From Phoronis australis (Eukaryota; Phoronida; Phoronidae): 64,000 nt of DNA. Numbering within the stretch: the first letter of the stretch is position 1; every line of letters starts with the position of its first letter. The translations under genes and the position numbers were made by a program. The DNA lies in assembly GCA_002633005.1 (NCBI GenBank), contig NMRA01000057.1, positions 819,974 through 883,973 of the forward strand, in the 5' to 3' direction. The notes below the pieces were generated by a model, which was given only the letters and a program-made list of their open reading frames with translations, did not search any database and had not been told where the DNA came from. Shown here piece by piece: positions 11,868-23,300 of the stretch.

Positions 11868-12360
11868 CGCGCACCCACATACGCCTGTGTAATATGTATT
11901 ACGCCGTCACCCAGGTCATGCGCCAGTCTTCGCTGCTGTATCTCCGCAACTTGACCCTTGATGAGTGTTTGTAAAGTTTTGCACACATGTTCTGATCACG
12001 CGGACATGGGACGCCACAATATTCGGACCTATCCCTGACCTCCCCTAGTGTCAATTTTACTTTTTTTAGGTTTGCCTTTGCGTCGTCGGAGTATGTTGAT
12101 GAATTTTCATGAATTTTGACGCTTTGTACTCTTTTCGGATGGATTCGATTATATTCAGTGCCACCAAGAGACCATACCGTTTTGTTGGCGCCCGCCTCTC
12201 TATCAGCCAAACGGCTCTAAAGCTCAGTGGTGAAAATTGGGTGTTCTAACGGGAAAGAACACGGCTGACTATGGGTTTTTGGACGGCTCCTACTACGTCG
12301 GCGTCCCTGTTGGCAGTTTTTGGTTAATTGTGATTCCACAACTATACCTTCCATTTTCTT
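11868..12360 (+). repeat. CTAGTGGC repeat family, diverged copy
   Basis: Head GCGCACCCACATACG, then TACGCCGTCA, CTGCTGTATCTCCGCAA, TCGGACCTATCC, CCCCTAGTGTCAATTTTA and TTTTCGGATGGATTCGATTA follow the same order as the full copy at 60405-61470. No ORF of its own. Confidence 0.65.
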
Positions 12361-12950
12361 TCCAAAGCCGTTCGTTCAAGAAGCACTTCTTTTGGTCAGA
12401 CCTCTTATTCCTCTGTGAAATTTGTCTATTTAATTTTTCCTTTCTAGATGAACGAGAAATGATTTCTGAGTGTGCAAAATTCGTTAGTCTCCGAGAACAT
12501 GCGCGGAACACAGAATGACATGGCGTGACAAGTCATATTTTGTTACAGTCCTTTCTCTGCTCTAACGATCTCAAATTCTGTTACTATAAGGCCGAACAAC
12601 TTGATACCACTATCGTCAAGTTTTAACTTTAAAAATGGCCTTGATCAAAAGTTGCTTCTTGTGAGTGGAAGGCGGGGTCATAGCCGTTTTAAATTTTCAA
12701 GTGTATCTTTATGGACGTGATGTCCACAGAATGACGGCAGTAACCTACGAAATTTGGACGGAATTTTAGAGAGATACGTTTATTGTCGTGTGCATCTAAA
12801 TTATATTCTAGTTTAATTAATAGTAGGCTCATTAAATTTGCGGAATAGAACAATTTCTGTGTGAACGAACAAAATGGATTTTTCAAAAAAAGATTCCGCA
12901 TTGACCATGTATTTACCTTATCCTCAGTCATTAAAAACTGATTACGTAAT

Positions 12951-13120
12951 ACAACAAGTACATTTGCGTGTTTTGTAGACTTTAAACTAGCCTTCGATTG
13001 GGTTGACAGATCTCACTTTCTTAAAATTGTTACAGTAGAATGTTAGGGGAAATATTTACAATGCCATTAAGTCATTGTTTTTTAACGATACAGCTTGCAT
13101 CAAGCTTATTTTCCACTAAT
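12951..13120 (+). mobile_element. LINE reverse transcriptase relic, part 1
   Basis: Frame reads STFACFVDFKLAFDWVDRSH, the conserved RT block around FVDFxKAFD of non-LTR retrotransposons, then decays with in-frame stops. The RT continues after the inserted transposon at 15987. Confidence 0.7.
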
Positions 13121-15986
13121 GGGGTTATTCGGAGAATTCTCCTCGCGGTGTCGCTGCTGTACTAGTGGTGATTGAATTGCGCATGCGTCGCTGTCTGCAT
13201 GTAAACAGCTGGTAAAAAGACGGATTGTTATCAAAATACGTCGTCGCGCAAAGCCTTATTATTGCTATTTTCCCTGGTGCAAGTCTTCGACAGGTGGTCA
13301 CAAATTACCAAAAGACCTAAGGTTACTACATTCGTGGAGCATTGCGGTCAAAAGGGTCAACCAACTGAGAAAAAGTGTGTGGATGCCGAAGCCCCTTTAT
13401 GAGACTACATAAGGACGGTTACTTGGTAAGTTTCTGGCAATCAAGTTTCTATTGACATCGTTCGGTGATGTTATCTCCACCAGTTACCCCACTGAATAAC
13501 GGGTTTATTGAATGGAACTAAGTGTTTCTTTTCGAAAACTCATCCAGGACTCGGATGCCGGTAGGCTAGCAGCACATACTCACATATTGTCCTCCAAGGG
13601 TGGGAATGCGCCCAATATAAGAGGTGTGTGGTACGTGACGCTCAGAAGTCAGGGGTGCCTTTTTCAAAGCAGTTTCTCTTCAAAGCTATGCTATGTCCAA
13701 TAAAATTCTCTAGACGAGTGAGTTTCCTTATTTCATAGCGGACCCCACCCCCAGGACTACCAGATTAGTTACCGAATTAACATGAATAAGCTATTCAGTA
13801 AACGTCATAACATTGCATTAACAGAATAAAAATTGACAGAATGAATTTTACTTGTTGAGGTCAGATGCTCATTTTAGGTGTCGTGAAAAATACACATTAT
13901 TAAATCACTTTTATCCTGTTTCACATAGTTTAATTCAGATCTTAAATAAGACTTGGGTACAAAGATTTACTTTCTACATATGAACACGAAGATGAAACGT
14001 CAAGTATGTTCTGCCTTACTAAAGTAGTTTTGTCTTGTGTTTTCTGTTATAATTTGCTAATATTTCTCTGACTATTCTGTTACAGGTGAGAGAAAACGAA
14101 TGAAACCAACCGCCTGACCATCTATTTTACCTAGGGACAAAGTGAAAAGTAATCCTTCAGCAATAACTTGAGAGAATTGAACGTAATTCAGAAATTCAGC
14201 CTTTGATATGCCTGATTATGGACTCCATTGCGTGGGAAAATTACAATTGTTTTTAACAATGCTGTTTCTTTATATACTTTTCTTGCATGCGGAACTTTTG
14301 TTGTGGACAAGTTATCACAAAACTTAAAATTGTTCAAAGGCCTTCTTAAGAAAGCTCTAAAAATAATTACACACACAAACAATTCAAATGCAAACAAAGG
14401 GATTACTTTATTTTGATCGCTGCACATTTCTAGAGGTCAACAGGAAAACGACAATTCGAAAGCGTAATCGCTAATCATTTTAGCTTTATAAGCACAACTG
14501 CACTGTATGGGGCTTTAAAACTGAGGAAATATTGTGGTTTCAATAATTAGTGACAAACTTGCCCGTTGATGAAAAATTTATTCGATCATCAAAGTGTAAC
14601 ATTAACGGGCTTTCTACTGACAATAAGACAATCGATGTAGTCACTGAATGTCATTTCCCCAATGTGTACCAAATTGAAAAGATTTTACCATTAGTATAAA
14701 GCCTTTCTTCTGAAAGGAAATGTTAATGTCACTCAGTGAGAAAGGACAGGTATTTATACCAGATACTTTTGGTTTTCATTTCACAGAGATCTAGTTTCAA
14801 TAGCGTATCTAAGCGCTTGTAAAAAAGGTCCAGTTTCGGCACGTGGATTTCCTCCAGGTAACCTCATTCAGCCTCAATTAGATCCCTGAAGGTAAACACA
14901 GCATATAACTTGACTCGTTTTGTGCCCAAAATCTGACCCTGAACTAGACCAGAGTGTCACTACGTCTTCTTTAGCTTCAATCCAGCATGTTTCTTCCAGG
15001 AAAAGAAGTAAGCTATTGTCCACACATGACTTAATGCCTTTGAAAGGTATCCTCACCAACGAGGCTGACTTGTGTAGCAGTAGATATAGTTCCTCTTCAT
15101 ACACAAACAACACATTGTCTTATGGTAACTTCGTACTGAGATTCACATTTCACCAAGGCCACTGACATGTACATTGCGCCATGCAGCACTAATGGTGTGT
15201 GGAAATGCTGTGGGAAGAGAAAGGAGTTACAAAGCTTGTTCGTTGTCTCCGATGAAGAAAGTAGGCTTTAACAACAGATCTACAGGTACGCTGGATGGGA
15301 AGATCTTGCTGGTTAGCTGTAGTCAACTGCTTAAAACCAATTTTTGTCCATTCAGGGTCGATGCTGAAGCGATGCATATCTCTGCTCTGCACGGTACAAG
15401 CCCTCAAACCTAAAAACCAAAGGTCACGTGAAAACAGACATGATAGAATTTCATTTCAACGTGTAGTAAATTTCCGGAAGACAAGTAGTAAACAAATAGT
15501 CTAATGGATATTTACGTACCCTTTAATTGCCATGGCATTGGGCTTGGATTGTAATCTCACTAACCCATATCGAGTTAAACATTCAGCATTCATTGACGTA
15601 ACTGTCACTGATAAACCTGTTTGAAATCATTCCAAACAATAATACGGATTTGATGTACGAAAAGTTCTCGAGTGCTACGTCAAGTATCGTAACACGCATC
15701 ACAGCAAAGATTAACCCGACTGGCGACTGTCGCGAAGCCGACATCGGCAAGTATCTCAGTTAACAGGCATCAGTAGAATAAACATGGAATAATCGTTAAA
15801 ATAATCACAAACCTTACCTTTACTTTCTCTCATAGAAGCACCTTTTTCACGCAATCTCAGATTCAGTTTGCACACCTACAAACCATTTCACCATGTATTT
15901 AAAAGGCTCGCGAAATCGAGGCTGTTAATCTATCACCACTAGTACACGCACGCCCTCTAGTTATTGTAGATTTTCCGAATAGCCCC
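13121..15986 (+). mobile_element. TIR transposon with degenerate THAP domain, inserted in a LINE
   Basis: Ends are inverted: GGGGTTATTCGGAGAATT at 13121 and AATCTACA-side sequence ending TTTTCCGAATAGCCCC at 15986. An inner ACTAGTGGTGAT is also shared in inverted order. The flanks rejoin as one LINE reverse transcriptase, so this is a later insertion of about 2.87 kb. The interior 13740-15900 shows no long conserved ORF on either strand; short minus-strand frames at 14874-15407 could be relics of transposon exons but match nothing I recognise. Confidence 0.65.
13227..13412 (+). pseudogene. Degenerate THAP domain of the 13121-15986 transposon
   Basis: Frame reads KPYYCYFPWCKSSTGGHKLP, then KDLRLLHSWSIAVKRVN and ends at TAA 13410-13412. 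The C-x4-C, G-H-x-L-P-K-D and W-x-A-V-x-R-V spacing fits the start of a THAP zinc finger; the later Cys-x2-His is not intact. Confidence 0.55.
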
Positions 15987-16530
15987 ATTGGTTCCCAACA
16001 ACTAGCGGAGTTAGACAGAGTGATTTGCTATACCCCACACTATTAAAAATTTTGCTCACAAATGATCTTGCAGTTGATATTAAAGGTGTTCTATTAGACA
16101 ACTTGAAGTTTTCTCATTTTTGTATGCAAATGGTATTGTTTTAATAGCCGAGAATGAACACAATCTTCAAGTCATGCTTAACCATGTTTTCGAGTGGTGC
16201 AAAATTGGGAACTTTGTATTAAATAGCGACAGACAAATATTGAATTGTGCCCTTCAGAAATAAGAATTACCCTGTCTTTCAACCTAACTTTTGAAAATTT
16301 AAATCTTGTTTACAAATCAAAGTACAAATACTTAGGTGCCTATTTTAACGAGTTTTTAGATTTTCAAGACACTGTTCAACACCTAAGAGATTTTGGCTAT
16401 AAAACTTTTAACCATCTCGATTCTGCATGTGTACAACCCATTATGAAATATTGGGATTGTTCTAAAAATCCCACGACCTACAATCCCATCGACCCTACTC
16501 GACTCTATCTGAACATAGAATAAGCGCTGA
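15987..16530 (+). mobile_element. LINE reverse transcriptase relic, part 2
   Basis: Reads TTSGVRQSDLLYPTLLKILL, then a decayed catalytic box (YANG where YADD is expected), IAENEHNLQVMLNHVFEWCK, and KYKYLGAYFNEFLDF, all in the order of a jockey/CR1-type RT. Several frameshifts and stops make it a pseudogene. It joins in sense to 12951-13120. Confidence 0.75.
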
Positions 16531-17289
16531 CTCGCAGGACCAATGAGTTGATCTTGGCTGGCTTTCCCTGTTTTTTTTTGCAATTAAAAAGTTGATTCGG
16601 CAAGTTTGAAAGCCAAAAACAGAAAAAACGCGACCAATTAAAAATCAAATCAAAACCTACCAACGTTACAAATGTTCCCGGCACAGTGTAATCTTCTCGT
16701 CTGCTCTACAGGGAATTGCAGATTCAACTTTTTGCGGAGAGTGCGAGGAACCGACAAAACTGTAATTTCATCAGTAAGTACAGTTTGGAAAACAAACTGT
16801 TAACTAAAAAGTATTGCAACGTTATATGGAGTATTTTTTATCGAGCATACAACAGAAAGCAAATAATAAAAATGTGAAATTATGTACATTCACGTTTACG
16901 TACTGCCTCTCTAAGTTTAGTAGAACTGGACCATTGGTAGCCGCTCATGCAACTATTTCCGTGACAACGATAGCGCGCTCACAATGCGCTATTTCAGATC
17001 ACGTTCTCACGCTTCTTTCTTTTTTAATCACCAGACTTGAAGCAGACCAGACTCGCGTGTAGGTATGTCTTATGGGAAAATCACTCAGCGACGCCTGTAA
17101 TAAGATAATGAAATATGTAAAAGCGCAAAAATACTTCTATTGCCACTGGTTGTGGGTCGAGGGGTCGTGGGGGTTTTAGGACAATCTGAAATATTGCTCT
17201 GGGGTCTGGGGATTTCAATATTTTCGTTGTTATAACTTTGTACAAAACAGAGCTAAATGGTGTATTATTATGGTGTCCATCGCTCAGCT
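16531..17289. other. Unassigned insert between LINE parts
   Basis: No coding pattern. Contains an imperfect palindrome AATAGCG...CGCTATT around 16968-16994. Possibly a further nested insertion. Confidence 0.3.
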
Positions 17290-17960
17290 CCTGTTGCTGC
17301 CATAATAGGTGACATGGGTTGGATTCCACCGTCATGTGAATGTGGTTCGTCTGTGGACTAGAATATTGAGTTTTGATTTTGGAAGACTTACCAGAAAAGT
17401 TTTTGAATGGGACTATCACCAAAACAATTCAATTTGGTCCTCCGAGATGAAAACAATTTTCAACTCTTGTCAGTTAAATCATTCATTAGAATCCAAAATG
17501 AAATGCGATATCACTGTTTTACAAAGAAATCTTATTAAGAGTGTGGTTGGTAACTGGGAAAATACTGTTAATCAATCACCTAAAATTAAGAGCCCACAAA
17601 ATTTTTAAAAAGGACTTTTTAATAAAAACTACTTACGTTCGTGTTTGACCAGATATTGTAGATCACCTTTATCACAATTTTGTTTTGGAATTTTATCACT
17701 TCATATTGGAACTGGTAGATTTTCTAACACTGACCTCTGTAACAGATTTTGCTTGCTTTGCTGTTGAGGGTGAAATTCATTTTCACTGTCATTATCCTTT
17801 TTACAAGTTTTAAGAATTTTGTTGTTTTATCAAATCACTTTTATTCTCCCGTATTTCTGAAGACAAACTTGCTATTTTTTGTAATAAGTTTTCTAAAGAC
17901 CTGGCAAGATATATAGTAGGTTTTTTAATGTACGACAAGATGTTCTGTCCCCTTTTAAAT
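17290..17960 (+). mobile_element. LINE C-terminal region relic, part 3
   Basis: Contains VVRLWTRILSFDFGRLTRKV and FEWDY, the region after the RT thumb seen in many invertebrate LINEs, followed in shifted frames by a decayed HFHCHYPFYKF-like Cys/His block. A roughly 760-bp unrelated stretch (16530-17290) separates it from part 2. Confidence 0.6.
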
Positions 17961-18177
17961 TTTATAAAAAGTTTTGAGCTTCATATCAAATTGTATGTGC
18001 ATTGCTCTTTTTGTATTTTGTTTAAAGTGACTAATGAGCCCAGTGCGCTGGGTGTTCAAGTAACACTGGTCACTGTAATAAATTTATTTTCTTCTTCTAT
18101 AAACAACACCTTATTTAGTGTTAAAAGTTATTTTAGAAATGGTTGCGTGAATGAGTTCACTATTGCATGAACTAAAG

Positions 18178-18318
18178 GAATATCGATTTCCTATAGAATT
18201 CCTGTAGGATCAAGATTTCCTTTAGGAATTTCTACAGGAATTTCTATAGGAATATCGATTTGCTATGGGATCAAGATTTCCTATAGGAATTCCTATAGAA
18301 AAAACTCCTATAGGAAGT
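18178..18318. repeat. CCTATAGG-rich palindromic array, block 1
   Basis: Short units such as TTTCCTATAGGAATTCCTAT in loose tandem. Many hexamers are self-complementary, so each unit can pair with itself. Confidence 0.75.
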
Positions 18319-18627
18319 TTTTCAGAAATCTGATTTCTAAACATTTTAATAAACAAAATAATAGCCTAAGAGTATATAGTAAGATATCTGTTTGTTTTTA
18401 TCTACTTTCAGCTCTTCTGGGTCATTAATTTTTTTAAATTTTAATATTCAGGCTAGTCTTAATATGTTAATTGCTTCGTCATTTTGGTATTTCCTACATT
18501 AGATCATGTACTAGTTGTACTCATTTCATTGCCAAAAATAATTTCATTTAAAAATTAGACTTAATATTGTCTATGACGTACACTGTTTTACATATTGTGT
18601 AAAAAGCACATTTTTGAACGTAAAGCA

Positions 18628-19178
18628 AATCCAATAGGAAATTCTGTTGTATCCAGAAGGATAGTCTATTGAGTATTTTGTAAGATCTTATTGAATTTAC
18701 TACAGAATACTTCTGATCGAGCCTATAGAATCCTGTTGCAGTTTCTATACAAACATATTGACCTTCCTACAGCATCGTATTGAACTTCCTGTAGAATCCT
18801 ATTGAACCTCCTATAGGATCCTATGAGACTTCCTATAGAATCCTATTGAACTTCTTATAGAATTTTTTTGAACGTCCTATGGGATTCTATTAAACTTCCT
18901 ACAGAATCAGACTAAACTTCTTATAGAAAACTATTGAACTTCCTATAGAGTCCTATTGAAGTTCCTATAGGACCCTATTGAACTTCCTATAGGATCCCAT
19001 TGAACCTCCTATAGGATCCTATTGAACTTCATGCAGAATTCTATTAAACTTCCTTTAGAATATCATTGAAATTCAATAGGAATCCATGGGAAGTTCAATA
19101 GGATTCTACATCACCTATTGAACTTCCTGTATAATCCTACTGAATTTCCTATAGAATCCTACTGAACTTCCTATAGAT
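18628..19178. repeat. CCTATAGG-rich palindromic array, block 2
   Basis: About twenty-odd diverged units of roughly 24 bp, TTGAACTTCCTATAGAATCC type. Confidence 0.8.
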
Positions 19179-19593
19179 GAAATTCTCTTAAAACATAACC
19201 TGAAAGGGTGAACTATATAGCTTTCATTATAGCTGTTTCATTTCTGGTGTTGTAAAATATAATAATGTCTCACCTTCTACAGGAACATTTTGATTATGTG
19301 TATGGCTTAGTGGCTAAAGTGGACGGTTTCTCAACTGAACAACAGGTGTCCCTGAAAGGCGATTCAATGAACAGTTATCTTTACAGCAATTAAAACACTC
19401 GACATAAGCTTACAGCTTTGAATATCAGAGAACAACATATAAAAGCCTATAGCATTCAGCATTTAAATATTAAGTTACTTTAACATGTTTTGAAAAAGCA
19501 AAAAGGAACACACAAGTCTCTTGTAGCCCCAATTTAGTGCATCCATTTGTAACATAGATAGATATCCTGACTGGCAGTTTCCGTAATGGAATC

Positions 19594-19858
19594 CGTCTAT
19601 AGGATCCTATTGGATTTCCGATAGGATCCAATTGGAAACCCTATAAGATCCTATTGGATTTTCTATAGGATCCAAAAGAAAATCCCATGGGATCCAATTG
19701 GAAATCCTACAGGAATTCTAATAGGATCCAATAGAAAATCCTATAGGAACCTATAAGAAATTGGGTCAAAATCCAATTGGATTCCCAATAGGAAATCCTA
19801 TAAAATTCCTATTGGGTTTCCTATAGGAATTCAATAGGACATCCTATTGAAATTTTCT
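19594..19858. repeat. CCTATAGG-rich palindromic array, block 3
   Basis: Units of GGATCCAATTGGAAATCCTA type, partly the reverse complement of block 2 units. Confidence 0.8.
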
Positions 19859-19905
19859 GTAAGGGTTGATGTGCAATTCGAAAGCGATATGTGTTGCATT
19901 AAATT

Positions 19906-20063
19906 CAGTGCCTGATTTAGGGGGAGAGGGCAAGGGAAACATGCCCTCCTAAAATTCTCCCACATTCCATTTGGCAGCTCGGGGGTGCGAAAGTCTGAAG
20001 GGCAAAATCCTGGCTAATACTCTACCCTGCCCTCCCCAACTCAAAATCCTGGATCAGGCCCTG
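19906..20063. mobile_element. Small MITE-like element with CAGxGCCTGAT ends
   Basis: Left end CAGTGCCTGATTTAGGGGG and right end GGATCAGGCCCTG are inverted. About 158 bp, with inner GAGGGC/GCCCTC pairing. It lies 245 bp upstream of the IgSF start. Confidence 0.5.
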
Positions 20064-20308
20064 AGATTCTACACTTTCAATGTACGGACATCCAACCCAT
20101 TGCAAGGATTTATTTACCGACCATTTGTGTATCCGCGTACTGAGTTCAAACGTGTCTGAATTCAGCATTGGTTTACTGACTATGAAGTATCTTCATTTCG
20201 GGTGATAAAGCACGTGTTACATGTATGTAGTGAGATTTCCTGAAATTGTCAATACGAAACGCTTTCGCAACATCTCGCGCCGGCGCTAGTGTTTTGAGTT
20301 GGTTGGAA

Positions 20309-20354
20309 ATGATGATCATTGGTTCTTACTGGGTGTGCGTCTTTCTTTGCAGAG
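20309..20354 (+). CDS. IgSF gene exon 1 (signal peptide)
   Basis: Two adjacent ATGs (20309, 20312), then codons for IIGSYWVCVFLCR and one nucleotide. The donor GTAATA starts at 20355. Ends in phase 1, matching exon 2. Chosen because it is a short hydrophobic leader 188 bp upstream in the right phase; the weak donor is the main doubt. Confidence 0.6.
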
Positions 20355-23300
20355 GTAATATGAAAGAACGTGTTTTGTTAAACAATGTTCTTGAAAATGA
20401 ATGAAGACGGCTATTTCTCATTTCTCAATTGGGTTAATTGTTGTGTTCCTCGATGAAGTTGAGAATACACATGTTTCATTGTTTCATCGGTGAAATATGT
20501 CAAATGTTTTTGAAGAAATGTAGTACCCCTTATTGCTCTTAGGTGTCAAAAGTGATGAATCGACGGTGACGACACGTGTCGACCAGGAATACTTTGTGGA
20601 AAAAGGAAAGGCTCTCGAAGTTCGAATAGAATTCTTTCCCTTGGACGAGGTCGAGTATATTCTCCTAGAGAGTGATGCGTCAGGAGGAAAGAACGTGATT
20701 GTCTACCAGAAAGTTATTATACCCCTTCTGGATCTGCCGGGGATAGGTACTGGGGTGTTTCACAAGCGCTTGAAGGATAGTTTAAAGGTGATTGGGACGC
20801 GAGGCATTGTCTCGCTCACCGTGAAGGACATGCAGGCATGCGACCCAGGCAGATACCTATTGACGGTGAAAGAAAGGAACCTGGCAAGAAACAAACACGG
20901 CACAACGTCTTTGGATGTCCACATCATAGGTGATAACGCCTTTAAATTAGTACCAACTTATTAGCAAAGAAAAATGTCAAAACCACGAGCATATCACCTG
21001 AAGTTAGCTGAGCTAGTAGTCGGTATTCTCTGTATCGTTATACGATTGCTGGAAGTCCGTTCATTGAAACTGTAGAATTAGGTCATATATATCACACTCG
21101 AATTACACTTCAAGTATTAACCTTCACACGTCGAAGTTGCGATGGCGTGAACGCGTCTGTAGAAATAAGACGGAGAATATAACTGCAAGGAAATTAAGCT
21201 ATTCGAAAGAACTGACTTATGCATTCGAAAATTCGACTTTAACTTTTGGCTTGTCACTTCACGATTTGCATTCAGTTTTTGTGAACTCGTGAAGTTAATC
21301 ATTCACTTGGCTGATTGGCTGGCGTTCGGGGAAAACTGAGATACTCAACTCTGGCAGAAGATTTGATTAGTATTTGTTAGATAAAGGTAAAAAGAGGCGA
21401 AATATAACGGGTAAGGCCGTTTGTGGTTTCCTAAACATGTCAAGGGAATTTGATTTGGTTAGCATACAAACACACTGAACAAGAATTTTCATCCCATCCT
21501 TTTGATTCATGTCCATTTCACCCGGTAGATGCGCCCTCCGATGGCCCTTCAGCTTTATTTAAGAGCTGAGTATTGGCTACTAAGACAGCTGCAGGAAGAC
21601 TGACGCCCAAACAAATTATGTAGTTAATCAGCTTTGTACCTAAGCCACATCAAGAATACATCTCTCGGTCGAGGTCCCGCTTTGACGGAGCATCAAATCC
21701 CAGAGAAATTGTGGATGAAAGACCACCATTTTCGTCTGCCATCCAGTTAACGATATGAAGACAATCGTATAAAAAATTGCACCAATAGGCTACCCTGACA
21801 GTGCGCTTTTTTGTCCACTTGCGTGCAAATCCCGTTAGCGCCGTACGATTTGCCTTATGTTCAGTTGGTGTTTTAATATGAAGAATTTCCGTGACATTAT
21901 TAACTTTGAGGATTGTAGTGATGTTGTGTATACATTGCTTATGTTTCCAGCAAGAGTGTTTATATTGGTGAAACTTGTAGAAATTTTGGTTATAGGATGG
22001 CTAAAGGTCATAAGGTCGTTGGCGACATAACCAGTTATAGAGATTTCACCAGGTCGGACAGGAAAACTTCTCTCAGTGAATTTTACAAATCAGCTATTAC
22101 GTAAGAAAAAACAATCATGTGGTTGAATGGGAAAGTGAAAAAAATAATGGATAGTGAAAGTGACACTAGAAAAAGAAGAATAAGGGAATTTATCTGCATT
22201 AGAAAAGAATCCATTGTCATGGGCAGAGACGATGGCGCACTTAAATTTTCTCGTGTTTATGACGTCATCTTGGCCCCCTCTTCGTCACAAGGTCATACTG
22301 AGGCAGGAAGCAGCCAACATCGACTTTCGAAAACTTCTGCCGTTTATTGGATAATTTAAAGGGTTTTTAGAGGAAATTTCTTCTGTATGTCATCCTGATG
22401 AAATTGTTTAGTGACTAATACACGTCATTTTCTTGCATAATTCTCCATATTTTGTAACAAAGAAGTCTATCGTCGTTTTGGAAACAATACGCTCTTGACT
22501 CGCACGTAGCCTACCATTTGTTTTTTTGCGACGTCTCTCCTGAGATGATGACAGCTTCGTAAAAGAAAAGTTTGTTCTGAAATTAGGTTTTGTGGTATTC
22601 AAATGCTAAAAAATATAACGAAATGAAACCAGTTCCGATATTTTTGTGTCATGTACGCAACTTCGTGGACAAGAGCTAAAAGAGAAACTGGTCAATGGGT
22701 CACGCTATATTTCATTATGCCGAAAGCCGACGCACTACTTCAGCCATTTTTCTGAAATCGCCGGAATATCACGAGTAATACAAAGTTATACCAACTTTGA
22801 AAATTTCTCCGGTATCATATAAAAATGAAAACTAACGGTGTATTGCACCAGTTTAGGTCTAAATTATTTCAAAAATGATGTAATTTGATTCGAGAACTGA
22901 TTAATTTCTGTGATCCTATAAATAAAAAAGAATTGAAAATAATGAGTACGCGGACAACCTTTATTTCAAGCAGTAACCGAAACAATGCCTTCTGTTTCAT
23001 GAATGGCAGCAACACCTGTGAAAATAATTGAAGACTGCCTTAGCTTTAATGACGTCAATTCAGCGGCCAATCGTTGCGCAGAAGATGTTTCCATAAACAA
23101 GCCTCAAATAGACTAAACCGATCAACGCCATCTTGGGACTTAGGGACGAGGCTGTCTACAAATTTTCCAGAAGATTACGGTAGAACGGCAATTAATTACA
23201 CCGGTAAATAATTTTAGTTTTAATGACTGCAGTTCGATCGTCTAGGCGTCAGTGTCCTCCGGGATGCAGTTCGTTCGTGGAACGATACGAGTAAACCACC

